DNA from: an uncultured Bacteroides sp.
GTDB lineage: Bacteria; Bacteroidota; Bacteroidia; Bacteroidales; Bacteroidaceae
Direction of reading: 5' to 3'
NCBI GenBank assembly: GCA_900766005.1
Contig: CAAFTU010000083.1
Coordinates: 1 to 24,482 of the forward strand
Length of the DNA: 24,482 nucleotides
Shown piece by piece: positions 15,487 through 24,323 of the stretch. Below the pieces are notes generated by a model, which was given only the letters and a program-made list of their open reading frames with translations, did no database searches and was not told the DNA's origin. Both the position numbers and the translations under genes were made by a program. Positions within the stretch are counted from its first letter, which is position 1; each line of letters opens with the position of its first letter.

Positions 15487-17013
15487 TTACTTATTGCTCT
15501 CATTCGGTTCAATTTGCGAGCCGGGAGATTCAAGTTCGTGTTTCGGAATAGGCCATACAAAAAGCGGATGGTCTTTTTCTATTTTCAGGGAGTTACCATT
15601 AATCAATGTTTCCTGCTGTGGCTTACGCTCAAAGCCTTTGTGCCAACGCTTCAAGTCCTGCAAACGGAAACCTTCCATATAGAGTTCTTTCACACGCTCT
15701 TCTTCAATTACTTCCAACCAATTGTCTGCCGTCAATGTGGTAGAGTAGCCACTCGTGTAACGCGACTTGCGAAGCGTCGTGATATCCTTACTTGCCTGAC
15801 CAAAGTCATTTAACTGCGCCGAAGCTTCTGCACGAATCAAGTATTGTTCGGCCAACCGGAACACCTTAGGCATACAGGTATGCAGAATCTGATTAGCAAT
15901 AAACTGCTCATTACCAAAATACTTAGCCAGCAAAGGCCAGGTGAGGTGATGCGAATAACCCGTTGTTTTTTCCACGAAATAGGCGGGCAGACGAAGATCG
16001 TTGGCATCATACAGATTCAACACCCAGGTAGCCGGCACATAATCGGGCTTGAAAGTCATATAATCATAATTAAAGAAGATAGTTCCCAACGATCCGCCGT
16101 AATTATTAATGGTATATCCGATTTTCCAAATGATTTCAAATCCTTCGTCGTCAGCCCACAAATACTGAAGTTCATTCATCGTAGAAGAAGCCATAGCATT
16201 GCCATTAGAAAGCTGATAGTATTTCTTCTGATAATCTTTTTCCGAGCTGTCGCCGATTACTCTTGAAGCATACTTTTTCGCGGCTTTCCAATCTTGCATA
16301 TACAATGCTACACGGGCACGAAGCGCATAGATAGTATATTCGTTGAAATAAGTTGAGCCCCACAGATTGGCATTAAAATCCTCTTCCAACTTCAGACAGC
16401 TGGCAGCACGGTCCAAATCGTCCAATACAAACTGGTAAGAATCATAGAGAGAAGCACGCTTCACCGGTTCGTCACTGTTGTAATGCTCGCGCAAAACCAC
16501 ACCCAACTCGTTGGCAGCCGTCTCCGGTTCGTATGCCTTACAGAAACATTTAATCAATTCAGAGTAAGCCAATGCACGGGCAAAATAAGCCTCACCGCAA
16601 TACTGGTCGATACGGTCCAAATCTTCATCTTCCGTTGTATTCTGACGCACTCGTTCGATATTATCCAACAGGAAATTACAACGAGTAATCACCTCATAAA
16701 GGGAAGCATACACTGCTTCTATCTGAGAATTGGTTGCCAAGATTTCCCAACGCCATACTTCTCCGAATGTATTCGAATAGCCATTGACGGCATAAGCCAG
16801 ATCCGACTGAATATCCGGAAGCAAGGTCAAGTGTCCACTATACAATGCATTGCTCAGGAAAGCAGAATAAATACCTATAACTGCTTGGTCGGCCTCCTGA
16901 ACGGTCGTAATCGCCCGGTCAGACTGTACCATATCCGACGGATATTTGTCCAAACAAGAGGTCATCCCCATAAAGAGCATAGCCAAAAGTAAATATGTTC
17001 TTATTTTTATCAT
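15487..17013 (-). CDS. SusD/RagB-family nutrient-binding lipoprotein
   Basis: A SusD-like outer-membrane lipoprotein of 508 residues that acts as the lid over the SusC channel and holds ligand. The signal peptide LLLAMLFMGMTSCLDKYP has the lipidated Cys at residue 20. Family features follow: SDRAITTVQEADQAVIGIYS (first SusD helix), CGEAYFARALAYSELIKCFC (TPR-like helices), LRARVALYMQDWKAAKKYAS, and the C-terminal RVKELYMEGFRLQDLKRW, the diagnostic EL..EG.R..DL.RW motif. An in-frame ATG 36 nt upstream would overlap SusC, so I chose Met at 17013, which gives a normal signal peptide and a 13-bp gap. Ligand is not readable from sequence; the neighbours suggest peptides. Confidence 0.93.
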   Translation of the reverse strand: MIKIRTYLLLAMLFMGMTSCLDKYPSDMVQSDRAITTVQEADQAVIGIYSAFLSNALYSGHLTLLPDIQSDLAYAVNGYSNTFGEVWRWEILATNSQIEAVYASLYEVITRCNFLLDNIERVRQNTTEDEDLDRIDQYCGEAYFARALAYSELIKCFCKAYEPETAANELGVVLREHYNSDEPVKRASLYDSYQFVLDDLDRAASCLKLEEDFNANLWGSTYFNEYTIYALRARVALYMQDWKAAKKYASRVIGDSSEKDYQKKYYQLSNGNAMASSTMNELQYLWADDEGFEIIWKIGYTINNYGGSLGTIFFNYDYMTFKPDYVPATWVLNLYDANDLRLPAYFVEKTTGYSHHLTWPLLAKYFGNEQFIANQILHTCMPKVFRLAEQYLIRAEASAQLNDFGQASKDITTLRKSRYTSGYSTTLTADNWLEVIEEERVKELYMEGFRLQDLKRWHKGFERKPQQETLINGNSLKIEKDHPLFVWPIPKHELESPGSQIEPNESNK

Positions 17014-17026
17014 TTTCGTTGTTTTT

Positions 17027-19960
17027 TTAGAATGAAAGTTCCAGACCAAAAGAATACTGGCGCGACATAGGATACTGAGCCTGATACATATTGCTGAATG
17101 ACTCCGGATCCATACCGCTAAACTTAGTGAATGTCAGCAAGTTCTGTCCCTGCGCATATACACGGGCATTAGTAAAGAAGCGAGTCTTCTTCAGCCAGTT
17201 CTGCGGAATAGTGTAGCTGAGCATCAAATTTTTCAGACGCAAGAAAGAAGCGTCTTCCAAAAAGCGAGAATCCATCTGCGGCGTAATGCCATAACGAGGA
17301 ATATCTGTCACATCACCCGGCTTTTTCCAACGATCGTAAAGCAAACGCTTCGATTGGTTGAAAGCCGTATACAATCCGTTACTTTCTTCGAAGAAACGGT
17401 CGTTGTTGAACATCCAGCGGTCTGCTACCCAGCTAAACTGCACATTCAGCGACAAGCCTTTCCAAGTGAGCGCTGTACCGAAACCACCCTGCCACGGAGC
17501 CAGATAGCTTTTGCCAATCAGTACTTTGTCTGATTCACGGAACTCATTGGTAATTTCTCCATCTTTAGTATACCACAACGGATCACCATTCACCGGGTTT
17601 ACACCCGCATAACGGTTGATAAAGAATTCCCCCCGGTCATGTCCGGCTACCAATTTGGTATTTGTGTTAGGGATTTCATATTCATCAATGCCACTATACA
17701 ATTCATTGATTTCATTCTTATTATAAGACACATTGGCACTAACATTCCAGGTAAAATCCTTTAAACGCAAAACATCCGCATTCACAGAAAGTTCCACACC
17801 GCGGTTGGTCATCACACCCACATTGTCCCAATGCTGACCTCCATTACCTTGCGAATAAGATTCCGGAACCAGCATCAAAATATTGCTGGTGCGCTTGTTA
17901 TAAAGTTCCAAGTCCACATTCAGACGTTGGAAGAAACCCAAGTGGAAAGCTAGGTTGGTAGTCCACGTAGACTCCCAGCTCAACTCTTCATTACCTTTTT
18001 GGAAAGGAGCAATACCAGCAGCATCCATATAACGGAAACCTCCGGCTACCAAAGCCAAATGGTCGTAATTAGGGATTTCCGAGTTACCAGAAGTACCCGT
18101 ACTGAAAGCCACCTGTGCATTGTGAATCCAATCCAGTTTCTGCAAGAATTTCTCTTTCTTGGCATTCCACATCAAACCGATGGACCAGAAGCGTCCCCAG
18201 CGATGATCTTTACCAAAGCGGGAAGAAGCATCCGTACGCAAACCGATTTCAGCATAATAACGGTCATCATAATTGTATTCAGCCCGACCGAAGAAAGACA
18301 AGAACGCATACGAAGAGTTATCATCCGACCATGAAGAAGCACGTGTACCGGAAGTAATATTATTCAGGAAATCGTTATTCTGACCACGAGTCGTTACTCT
18401 AAACCCTTCTGAACGGTAATCAATACCTTCCTGTCCCAACATCACATTGAAATGATGCAAATCCTTCACATCAAAACGATATGTCAGTGTATTGGTTGCT
18501 GTCAGACTCAGCATATCAGCCGAACTGCGTCCTGCCACACCAATACCATTATTTAACTGATAACTAGGCATAGATTGCATAAAGGCTGTGGAATGGGTAT
18601 AGTCGGCACCAAACAAAGAACGGAAAGTCAGGTTCTTAATCGGAGTTACCTCAGCATACAATACACTCAGCACTTTGTACTTTTTGTTTTTCAGCGGGTT
18701 ATTTTCCATCCATTCAATGGGGTTCACTGAAGTACCTGTCCAACTGCCATCCTTATTGGTAGCCAACGAACCATCTTCCTTATAAGGATTCCAGTAAGGC
18801 AACATAAAGCGGCAAGCAGAAATAGGAGAAGACAAAGAATAAGAACCTTCCTCTGCCTGTTCCACTTCCTCATAAGTCACCATAGAGTTGGTACCGACTT
18901 TCAGCCATTCACCGGCTTTCACGTCAGCGTTGGCACGCATCGTGTAACGGCGGAAAGTAGACGACTGTGCAATACCATCCTGATCATAGAAACTACCCGA
19001 CACAAAATAATTCAATTTATCGGTAGCCCGGCTGATAGACAAGTCATAATTCTGAAGCAGCGCACGGTCGTTGAATACTTCATCACGCCAGTTTACATCT
19101 GTACGCGACAGCAAATTATAATCTTGTCCTTTATCCAGCTTCAACTCCTTTTCAAACGCAATGCGCTCCGCTGTATTCATCAAATCCCAATTGCCTTTGG
19201 CTAATTGCGAGAATCCCCACTGAGAACGCAAAACAACCTGCGCCTTATCCATAGCCGTACCTCGCTTGGTTGTAATCACCACTACACCGTTGGCTGCACG
19301 AGCACCATAGATAGAAGTAGAAGAAGCATCTTTTAGCACCGAAATGCTTTCAATGTCACTGGGACTAATCGTATTGAAATCACTGCTTGAAATAGGCACA
19401 CCATCCAGAATAAACAAAGGAGCAGTACCCGAAGTAATTGAATTGGTACCACGAATCTGGAAAGAAGCGGCCTTACTAGGCTCACCTGAATTAGACATCA
19501 CCATCAAACCAGGAGTCTGTCCTTGCAGTGCCTGATCGAAACCAGCAGCCGGCACATTTTCCATTTTTTCTGCCTTCACGGTAGAAACTGAACCAGTCAC
19601 AGTTCCCTTCTTACGAACACCATAAGCCACAACGACCACTTCGTCAACCAATTGTGTGTTCGACTTCATCGTTACGTTCAACACACGAGTCTGAGATGTT
19701 ACTTCATGACGCTGCTCTTGCATACCGATGTACGAGAACACCAATGTAGCTTTAACAGCCCCCTTAATTTCAATGTCGTAATCACCATCATAATTAGTAA
19801 TTACGCCATGATTACTGCCTTCTTGCAAAATTGACACACCAATCAGCGGTTCATTGCTCTCTTGATCAATAACCTTTCCTTTTACCCTAAAACTTTGGGC
19901 AAAAACAGAATGGAGTGACAACATAACAAGAAAGATGGACAAAAGAATCACTCTTTTCAT
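17027..19960 (-). CDS. SusC/RagA-family TonB-dependent outer-membrane transporter
   Basis: A 977-residue TonB-dependent receptor, first gene of the operon. Signal peptide 1-21 (SLHSVFAQ); a carboxypeptidase-regulatory-like beta domain at about 24-100 (KVIDQESNEPLIGVSI, ITNYDGDYDI); TonB box DEVVVVAYG (about 106-114); plug domain with QALQGQTPGL, SFQIRGTNS and APLFILDGVPI; then the SusC signature LKDASSTSIYGARAANGVV (about 209-227). The 22-strand barrel fills the rest and ends in SFGLELSF with the terminal Phe needed for barrel assembly. It would move SusD-captured ligand into the periplasm using TonB/ExbBD energy. No N-terminal STN domain is present, so it is unlikely to signal to an anti-sigma factor, in line with the lack of an ECF pair nearby. 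Confidence 0.95.
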   Translation of the reverse strand: MKRVILLSIFLVMLSLHSVFAQSFRVKGKVIDQESNEPLIGVSILQEGSNHGVITNYDGDYDIEIKGAVKATLVFSYIGMQEQRHEVTSQTRVLNVTMKSNTQLVDEVVVVAYGVRKKGTVTGSVSTVKAEKMENVPAAGFDQALQGQTPGLMVMSNSGEPSKAASFQIRGTNSITSGTAPLFILDGVPISSSDFNTISPSDIESISVLKDASSTSIYGARAANGVVVITTKRGTAMDKAQVVLRSQWGFSQLAKGNWDLMNTAERIAFEKELKLDKGQDYNLLSRTDVNWRDEVFNDRALLQNYDLSISRATDKLNYFVSGSFYDQDGIAQSSTFRRYTMRANADVKAGEWLKVGTNSMVTYEEVEQAEEGSYSLSSPISACRFMLPYWNPYKEDGSLATNKDGSWTGTSVNPIEWMENNPLKNKKYKVLSVLYAEVTPIKNLTFRSLFGADYTHSTAFMQSMPSYQLNNGIGVAGRSSADMLSLTATNTLTYRFDVKDLHHFNVMLGQEGIDYRSEGFRVTTRGQNNDFLNNITSGTRASSWSDDNSSYAFLSFFGRAEYNYDDRYYAEIGLRTDASSRFGKDHRWGRFWSIGLMWNAKKEKFLQKLDWIHNAQVAFSTGTSGNSEIPNYDHLALVAGGFRYMDAAGIAPFQKGNEELSWESTWTTNLAFHLGFFQRLNVDLELYNKRTSNILMLVPESYSQGNGGQHWDNVGVMTNRGVELSVNADVLRLKDFTWNVSANVSYNKNEINELYSGIDEYEIPNTNTKLVAGHDRGEFFINRYAGVNPVNGDPLWYTKDGEITNEFRESDKVLIGKSYLAPWQGGFGTALTWKGLSLNVQFSWVADRWMFNNDRFFEESNGLYTAFNQSKRLLYDRWKKPGDVTDIPRYGITPQMDSRFLEDASFLRLKNLMLSYTIPQNWLKKTRFFTNARVYAQGQNLLTFTKFSGMDPESFSNMYQAQYPMSRQYSFGLELSF

Positions 19961-20336
19961 CTTTACTGATACTTAATTTTATATATTAATAAATGATAGA
20001 ATTTGTTTCATTAACCTCATTTTTGTCGATCTTACTTCACCTCTGCGAAACTAAAAAACAATTTATATTTGCATAATTATAGTAATTTTTTACATGTGCT
20101 TAATTTTGAATGTGTAAATATACTATATATTCAGTAAATATATATCTTTTATAAAAATAACATACAAATGATAAATAAGGGATAAAACTATGTTTTATAT
20201 CATATTATTTAAGTAAATAAATAGAAACTCATGCAAAAAGATACTTTCTACTACGAAAAGATGTTTATTTATTACATTTCAATGACATTATGATTTTATC
20301 TTAAATAAGCATAAAATGAATTGTATAAATATAAAA
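19961..20336. other. AT-rich leader of the SusCD operon
   Basis: 376 bp of strongly AT-rich DNA lie between the SusC start and the mscS terminator. No ORF or RNA gene is visible. It must contain the operon promoter on the minus strand, but I find no full match to the Bacteroides TTTG / TAnnTTTG pair. Near-matches such as TATAAATTG (about 20068-20076, minus strand) are too weak to call. Confidence 0.5.
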
Positions 20337-20370
20337 TCGGCTATATGCCTTTATTAAAGCATATAGCCGA
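20337..20370 (-). terminator. Terminator after mscS
   Basis: A 12-bp perfect stem pairs TCGGCTATATGC (20337-20348) with GCATATAGCCGA (20359-20370), with a 10-nt loop. It is followed on the minus strand by TTTTAT. It lies 27 bp past the mscS stop and separates that gene from the SusCD operon. Confidence 0.85.
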
Positions 20371-20397
20371 CAAATAAGTTCAACCGATAAATAAAAA

Positions 20398-21303
20398 TCA
20401 ATTTCCCTGATGAACAGTAAGTTGCGGGAATGGGAAATTGATGCCTTTTTCATTGAATGTCTGATAAATGGCCTTGTTTATATCAAAATAAACATCCCAA
20501 TAATCTTCTTTCTTCACCCATGCACGAGCCACCACGTTTACACTGCTGGCATCCAATGCATGTAAAGCAACAAAAGGAGCAGGATCACCCAAGATGCGTT
20601 TTTCGGACGAAAGAATCTCATTCACAATCTGCTGCACCTTGTCATAATCTTCCCCGTAATCGATGCCCACAATCCATTCCAAACGACGGGTAGTCTGCGT
20701 GTTGTAGTTTGTCACCACCCCACTGCTCATGGCACCATTCGGAATATAGATAACTTTATTGTCTACCGTTGTCAAGATAGTATGGAATATCTGGATTTCT
20801 TTCACAGAGCCAGCAACACCCTGACTTTCAATCCAGTCGCCCACTTTATACGGTTTAAACAACAACACAATCAAACCACCGGCAAAGTTCTGCAGATTGC
20901 CCGACAAAGCCATACCGACAGCCACACCGGCAGATGCCAGCAAAGCTGCAAAGGAAGTCGTTTCCACTCCTAAAGCACCAACCACTGAAATAATGAGAAG
21001 AACCGTCAGAAGGATATTGACCAGACTCTTGATGAATGTCTTGATGCTGATTTCCACTTTCCGCTTATCAAGCAAACTGCCTACAAAACGATTCAAGGCA
21101 GAAATGATAAAACGCCCCACAATGAAAACAACCGTAGCAATTAAAATACGTTCACCGGCACGTACCGCAAAATCTATCAGCTGTTGAGTTACCAAAGACA
21201 GTTTATCCAATCCTTCGGCCTTCGCTATAGCCTCTTCAGTGATTTTCGATGCAGCCACAGCTACACTATCGGCAACCTGTGCTGCCTGCAATAAAAATGT
21301 CAT
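20398..21303 (-). CDS. mscS: MscS small-conductance mechanosensitive channel
   Basis: A 301-residue MscS-type channel that opens under hypo-osmotic stress. An amphipathic N-terminus (1-45) precedes three hydrophobic helices at about 50-72, 92-112 and 117-146. The last is the Ala/Gly-rich pore helix (LLASAGVAVGMALSGNLQNF). The beta domain follows (FKPYKVGDWIESQGVAG, with the conserved VGDWIE and VIYIPNG), then the alpha/beta C-terminal cage ending INFPFPQLTVHQGN. Length and all signature elements match E. coli MscS (286 residues). It is monocistronic, with its own terminator on the left and a possible -7 element on the right. It is distinct from the larger YbdG-like channel at the left of the window. 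Confidence 0.95.
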   Translation of the reverse strand: MTFLLQAAQVADSVAVAASKITEEAIAKAEGLDKLSLVTQQLIDFAVRAGERILIATVVFIVGRFIISALNRFVGSLLDKRKVEISIKTFIKSLVNILLTVLLIISVVGALGVETTSFAALLASAGVAVGMALSGNLQNFAGGLIVLLFKPYKVGDWIESQGVAGSVKEIQIFHTILTTVDNKVIYIPNGAMSSGVVTNYNTQTTRRLEWIVGIDYGEDYDKVQQIVNEILSSEKRILGDPAPFVALHALDASSVNVVARAWVKKEDYWDVYFDINKAIYQTFNEKGINFPFPQLTVHQGN

Positions 21304-21369
21304 AATATTAAGATATGATTTAATTAAAAAAATAAAACAAAGACTATATGTCTCTCAATGTATGTCACA

Positions 21370-21377
21370 CAAAGTTA
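21370..21377 (-). promoter_or_regulatory. Possible -7 promoter element of mscS
   Basis: Minus-strand TAACTTTG is a full match to the Bacteroides TAnnTTTG element, 67 bp before the mscS start. The only nearby TTTG (complement of CAAA at 21390-21393) is 12 bp away rather than the usual 19-21, so support is partial. Confidence 0.35.
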
Positions 21378-21420
21378 TTGAGTTTTTCACAAAATTAAAA
21401 GTTTTATTGTATTCTTCGGC

Positions 21421-21696
21421 GAAAACGAATACTTTTGTTTTCCGTTTGATGCAGGCAGCCACGCGCTGCACAAAGGCCTGCTCTATGCACCGGATGTCTA
21501 TTCAACATTCTCTTCACACCCCGGTCAGCAGGTTTCCATTTTCAACTTTGGAGCCACAGGACTACGGTCTACCGGACTGCGCTACCCTATCCGCGATTTC
21601 ACCAACTGGTGGGAAGGTACCCTCAACGAAGCTATATCAGAAGAATTTACAATTCTGTGTACCGGCTATTATCTTGTATTTATGGCTTATATCTGA
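21421..21696 (+). pseudogene. Remnant of thiamine pyrophosphokinase (C-terminal part)
   Basis: Plus-strand reading from 21421 to the TGA at 21694-21696 gives about 91 codons with no usable start; the frame is open only from 21382 and has no ATG, GTG or TTG before the homologous part. The segment STFSSHPGQQVSIFNFG (about 21502-21552), TGLRYPIRDFTNWWEGTLNEA (about 21571-21633) and EEFTILCTGYYLVFMAY fits the C-terminal thiamin-binding domain of thiamine pyrophosphokinases (pattern VSLxxxG..., TGLKYPL..., G..NEA..., F.V....LLV). The whole N-terminal catalytic domain is missing and nothing upstream resembles it. The enzyme makes thiamine diphosphate from thiamine and ATP; this copy cannot be functional. 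Recognition is by eye. Confidence 0.65.
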
Positions 21697-21751
21697 ACAT
21701 TAACAAGATGGTAATACAATAAATAAGCTACTGAATATTGATTTAAAGAAT

Positions 21752-21777
21752 AAAAGCCCGCTAAAAAACGGGCTTTT
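21752..21777. terminator. Bidirectional terminator after thrC
   Basis: A 9-bp perfect stem pairs AAAAGCCCG (21752-21760) with CGGGCTTTT (21769-21777), with an 8-nt A-rich loop. T-rich sequence follows on both strands. It lies 44 bp past the thrC stop on the minus strand and 55 bp past the end of the thiamine-kinase remnant on the plus strand, as expected between convergent genes. Confidence 0.88.
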
Positions 21778-21820
21778 TTATCTTTATATACTGCATGTAT
21801 CTACAAACCAATAATAAAAA

Positions 21821-23122
21821 TTAAATTGACAGCAGATAGGCTTTAAAATCAACAAACTCTTTACTCATCGGCAAAGTTTGCTTCTCTCCTTTTAGGAACT
21901 CCTGCAGCTTAGCCGGTGTGTCCACCTTCTCACCGATGATGCTTTCCACCGTATCTAGGAACTTAGCCGGATGAGCCGTTTCAAGGAAGATACCGGTTTC
22001 ATTCGGCTGTAACTGTTCGTGCAACGCACGATAGCCACAGGCTCCGTGAGGATCAAGCAGATATCCATAAACCTGCCAAGTTTCCTTCACTGTTTCACGA
22101 ATCTGATTGTCTGTATAAGTAGCGCCGGAGATTTCTGCCGAAATTGCCGTATGCGAATGCTGATACAAATCCAAGATACGGGCAAAGTTGCTCGGATCAC
22201 CCACATCCATCGCATTGGCAATCGTAGCAACGGAAGGACGAGGATGATATTCCCCTGTCTGCAAATACTGATAGAAAATATCATTACGATTGTTGGCAGC
22301 AATGAAGCGTTTGATAGGAAGTCCCATTTTCTTGCCGAAAAGCCCTGCTGTAATGTTACCGAAATTACCACTCGGCACACACACTACTCCATTTTCAGCC
22401 TTCCCAAGACGTTTCAATTGAGCATAGGCATAAAAATAATAAAATGCCTGAGGCAGGAAACGAGCCACATTAATGGAATTTGCAGAAGTAAGCGAAAGAC
22501 GTTCATTCAATTCTTTGTCCATGAAAGCCGCTTTCACCAATGCCTGACAATCGTCAAAAGTACCCTCCACCTCCAAAGCCGTTATATTTTGTCCCAAGGT
22601 AGTAAACTGCTTCTCCTGTATTTCGCTCACTTTTCCCTTTGGATACAGCACATACACATGAATCCCTTCCACCCCCAGAAATCCATTCGCTACCGCACTG
22701 CCCGTATCGCCCGAAGTGGCCACCAGCACATTGACCTGCTTACGTCCTTGCTTTTTAATGAAATACCCCAACAAACGTGCCATAAACCGCCCTCCGACAT
22801 CCTTGAAAGCCAAAGTGGGTCCATGAAACAACTCCAAAGCGTAAATCCGTTCCGTCACCTTCACCAACGGCACATCAAAATTCAAAGTATCATACACTAT
22901 CTGTTTCAATGTATCTGCAGCGACATCTTCTCCAAAGAAAGCATCCGCCACCCGATAGGCTATTTCCTGAAAAGACAGCCTGTCGATGGAATCATAAAAT
23001 TCTTGAGGCAAAGGCTTAATGGTCGTCGGCATAAACAACCCCTTATCAGCAGCCAGTCCTCTTACCACGGCCTCTTCCAGAGAGACATCCGGCGTTTTTC
23101 TATTTGTACTATAGTATTTCAT
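21821..23122 (-). CDS. thrC: Threonine synthase
   Basis: A 433-residue PLP enzyme converting O-phosphohomoserine to threonine and phosphate in the cytosol. The N-terminus MKYYSTNRKTPDVSLEEAVV is typical of the E. coli-like group. The PLP lysine is Lys107 in HGPTLAFKDVGGRF; the cofactor phosphate loops are TSGDTGSA (137-144) and PSGNFGN (250-256). A C-terminal ETAHPAKF motif is also in place. Length matches the family (about 430). It is 13 bp after the apgM-type gene, forming an operon, and is followed by a terminator. In Bacteroides the usual order is aspartokinase-homoserine dehydrogenase, ApgM-type mutase, threonine synthase; the first is not in this window. Confidence 0.97.
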   Translation of the reverse strand: MKYYSTNRKTPDVSLEEAVVRGLAADKGLFMPTTIKPLPQEFYDSIDRLSFQEIAYRVADAFFGEDVAADTLKQIVYDTLNFDVPLVKVTERIYALELFHGPTLAFKDVGGRFMARLLGYFIKKQGRKQVNVLVATSGDTGSAVANGFLGVEGIHVYVLYPKGKVSEIQEKQFTTLGQNITALEVEGTFDDCQALVKAAFMDKELNERLSLTSANSINVARFLPQAFYYFYAYAQLKRLGKAENGVVCVPSGNFGNITAGLFGKKMGLPIKRFIAANNRNDIFYQYLQTGEYHPRPSVATIANAMDVGDPSNFARILDLYQHSHTAISAEISGATYTDNQIRETVKETWQVYGYLLDPHGACGYRALHEQLQPNETGIFLETAHPAKFLDTVESIIGEKVDTPAKLQEFLKGEKQTLPMSKEFVDFKAYLLSI

Positions 23123-23135
23123 AGCTTCTTACGTT

Positions 23136-24314
23136 TTATTTCATAAATTCTTTGATAAACTCATCTTCTTTCAACAGACCATAGCTCCCACTGCAGGCCG
23201 CTACCTCATCGTAAGTCTGCACTTCATCGGGCTCTATTCCCGGATACCAAATAACAAACGGAACGGGGTCAGCCGTATGCGTACGCAGTTCGCATGGCGT
23301 AGGATGATCGGGCAAAACAGCTATAGCCACAGGCTCTTTGGCTTCTTTCACAGCCTCATAAATAGGCCCCACCACCCGACTGTCTAGATTTTCAATGGTC
23401 TGTATCTTCAAACCGACATCCCCTTCATGACCAGCCTCATCACTGGCTTCCACATGCAAATACACAAAATCGTCCGTTTGCAGTGCTTCCAATGCAGCAG
23501 CCACCTTATTTTCATAATTGGTATTATAAAGACCGGTTGCTCCTTCCACGGCAATACGACGCAACCCAGCATAGAAGCCAATGCCATTGATCAAATCAAC
23601 AGCCGAAATGACTGACCCTCTCTTAACCTGCGGAAAAGTGCAGGAAAAAGCAGTCATCTGCGGACGATAGCCCGGACTCCAAGGCCAGATACTATTGGCC
23701 GGATCGTTACCTTCGGCCATCCGCTTACCATTCAACGGATGATGTTTCAGCAACTCCTGCGACTGCAGAATCAACCCATTGATCAAGTCAGCCGTTTCCT
23801 GTGCTGCCGGTTCCAAGGCTTTCACCATCAGCGGACGGAAAGGTTGTAAAGGCACATCATGCGGCGGCGTACAATCCAAAGCCTTATGACCACCTTTAAT
23901 CACCAGCAAATGCCGGTACTGCACTCCCGTATAAAAACGGACCCGTTCATTTCCCAGCTTTTCCTGTAAGAAACGGATCAAGACATCCGCTTCTTCCGTA
24001 GAGATATGTCCGGAAGAGTGATTCTTTAAAATCTCCCCTTCCACACATACCAAATTGCAGCGCATTGCCATCTCTCCCGGCTGTAAATCCACCCCGATAT
24101 TGGCCGCTTCCAACGGACCGCGTCCTTCGTAAACTGAAGGCAAATCGTAGCCCAAAACCGACATATTGGCTACTTCACTGCCCGGATGAAACCCCGGTGC
24201 AACAGTCAGGAGGCGACCTACACGCCCCTTTTTAGCCAACAAATCCATGTAAGGCGTCTTGGCATACTGCAAAAGCGTCTTATTTTTCAATGACTTCACA
24301 GGCCAGTCGGCCAT
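23136..24314 (-). CDS. ApgM-type cofactor-independent phosphoglycerate mutase, 5'-truncated
   Basis: A protein of the archaeal-type 2,3-bisphosphoglycerate-independent phosphoglycerate mutase family (alkaline-phosphatase fold), in the threonine operon, where such proteins have been proposed to act as homoserine kinase. Visible motifs: GFHPGSEVANMSVLGYD (Ser46, metal/phospho site), YEGRGPLEAA, EASDEAGHEGDVGLKIQ and VLPDHPTPCELRTHT (metal ligands). The first Met gives MADWPVKSLKNKTLLQYA, but family members normally start about ten residues earlier with M...ILGDGMADW, whose Asp binds metal. Here GDG is still encoded upstream in frame (24315-24323), yet beyond it the frame runs to a TAA near 24386 with no ATG, GTG or TTG. 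The gene has therefore lost its normal start, and the Met given here would leave out the metal-binding Asp. Probably impaired or a pseudogene. Confidence 0.85.
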   Translation of the reverse strand: MADWPVKSLKNKTLLQYAKTPYMDLLAKKGRVGRLLTVAPGFHPGSEVANMSVLGYDLPSVYEGRGPLEAANIGVDLQPGEMAMRCNLVCVEGEILKNHSSGHISTEEADVLIRFLQEKLGNERVRFYTGVQYRHLLVIKGGHKALDCTPPHDVPLQPFRPLMVKALEPAAQETADLINGLILQSQELLKHHPLNGKRMAEGNDPANSIWPWSPGYRPQMTAFSCTFPQVKRGSVISAVDLINGIGFYAGLRRIAVEGATGLYNTNYENKVAAALEALQTDDFVYLHVEASDEAGHEGDVGLKIQTIENLDSRVVGPIYEAVKEAKEPVAIAVLPDHPTPCELRTHTADPVPFVIWYPGIEPDEVQTYDEVAACSGSYGLLKEDEFIKEFMK

Positions 24315-24323
24315 TCCGTCACC

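Noticed and set aside
20213..20275. Inverted AT-rich repeat (AAATAAAT / ATTTATTT) in the SusC leader as an invertible promoter
   Set aside because: Low-complexity match of eight A/T bases, expected by chance in such AT-rich DNA.
21239..21703. 154-codon plus-strand ORF over the mscS start and thiamine-kinase remnant
   Set aside because: Its first part is antisense to mscS, and over 21421-21696 it is in a different frame from the one that shows thiamine pyrophosphokinase similarity.
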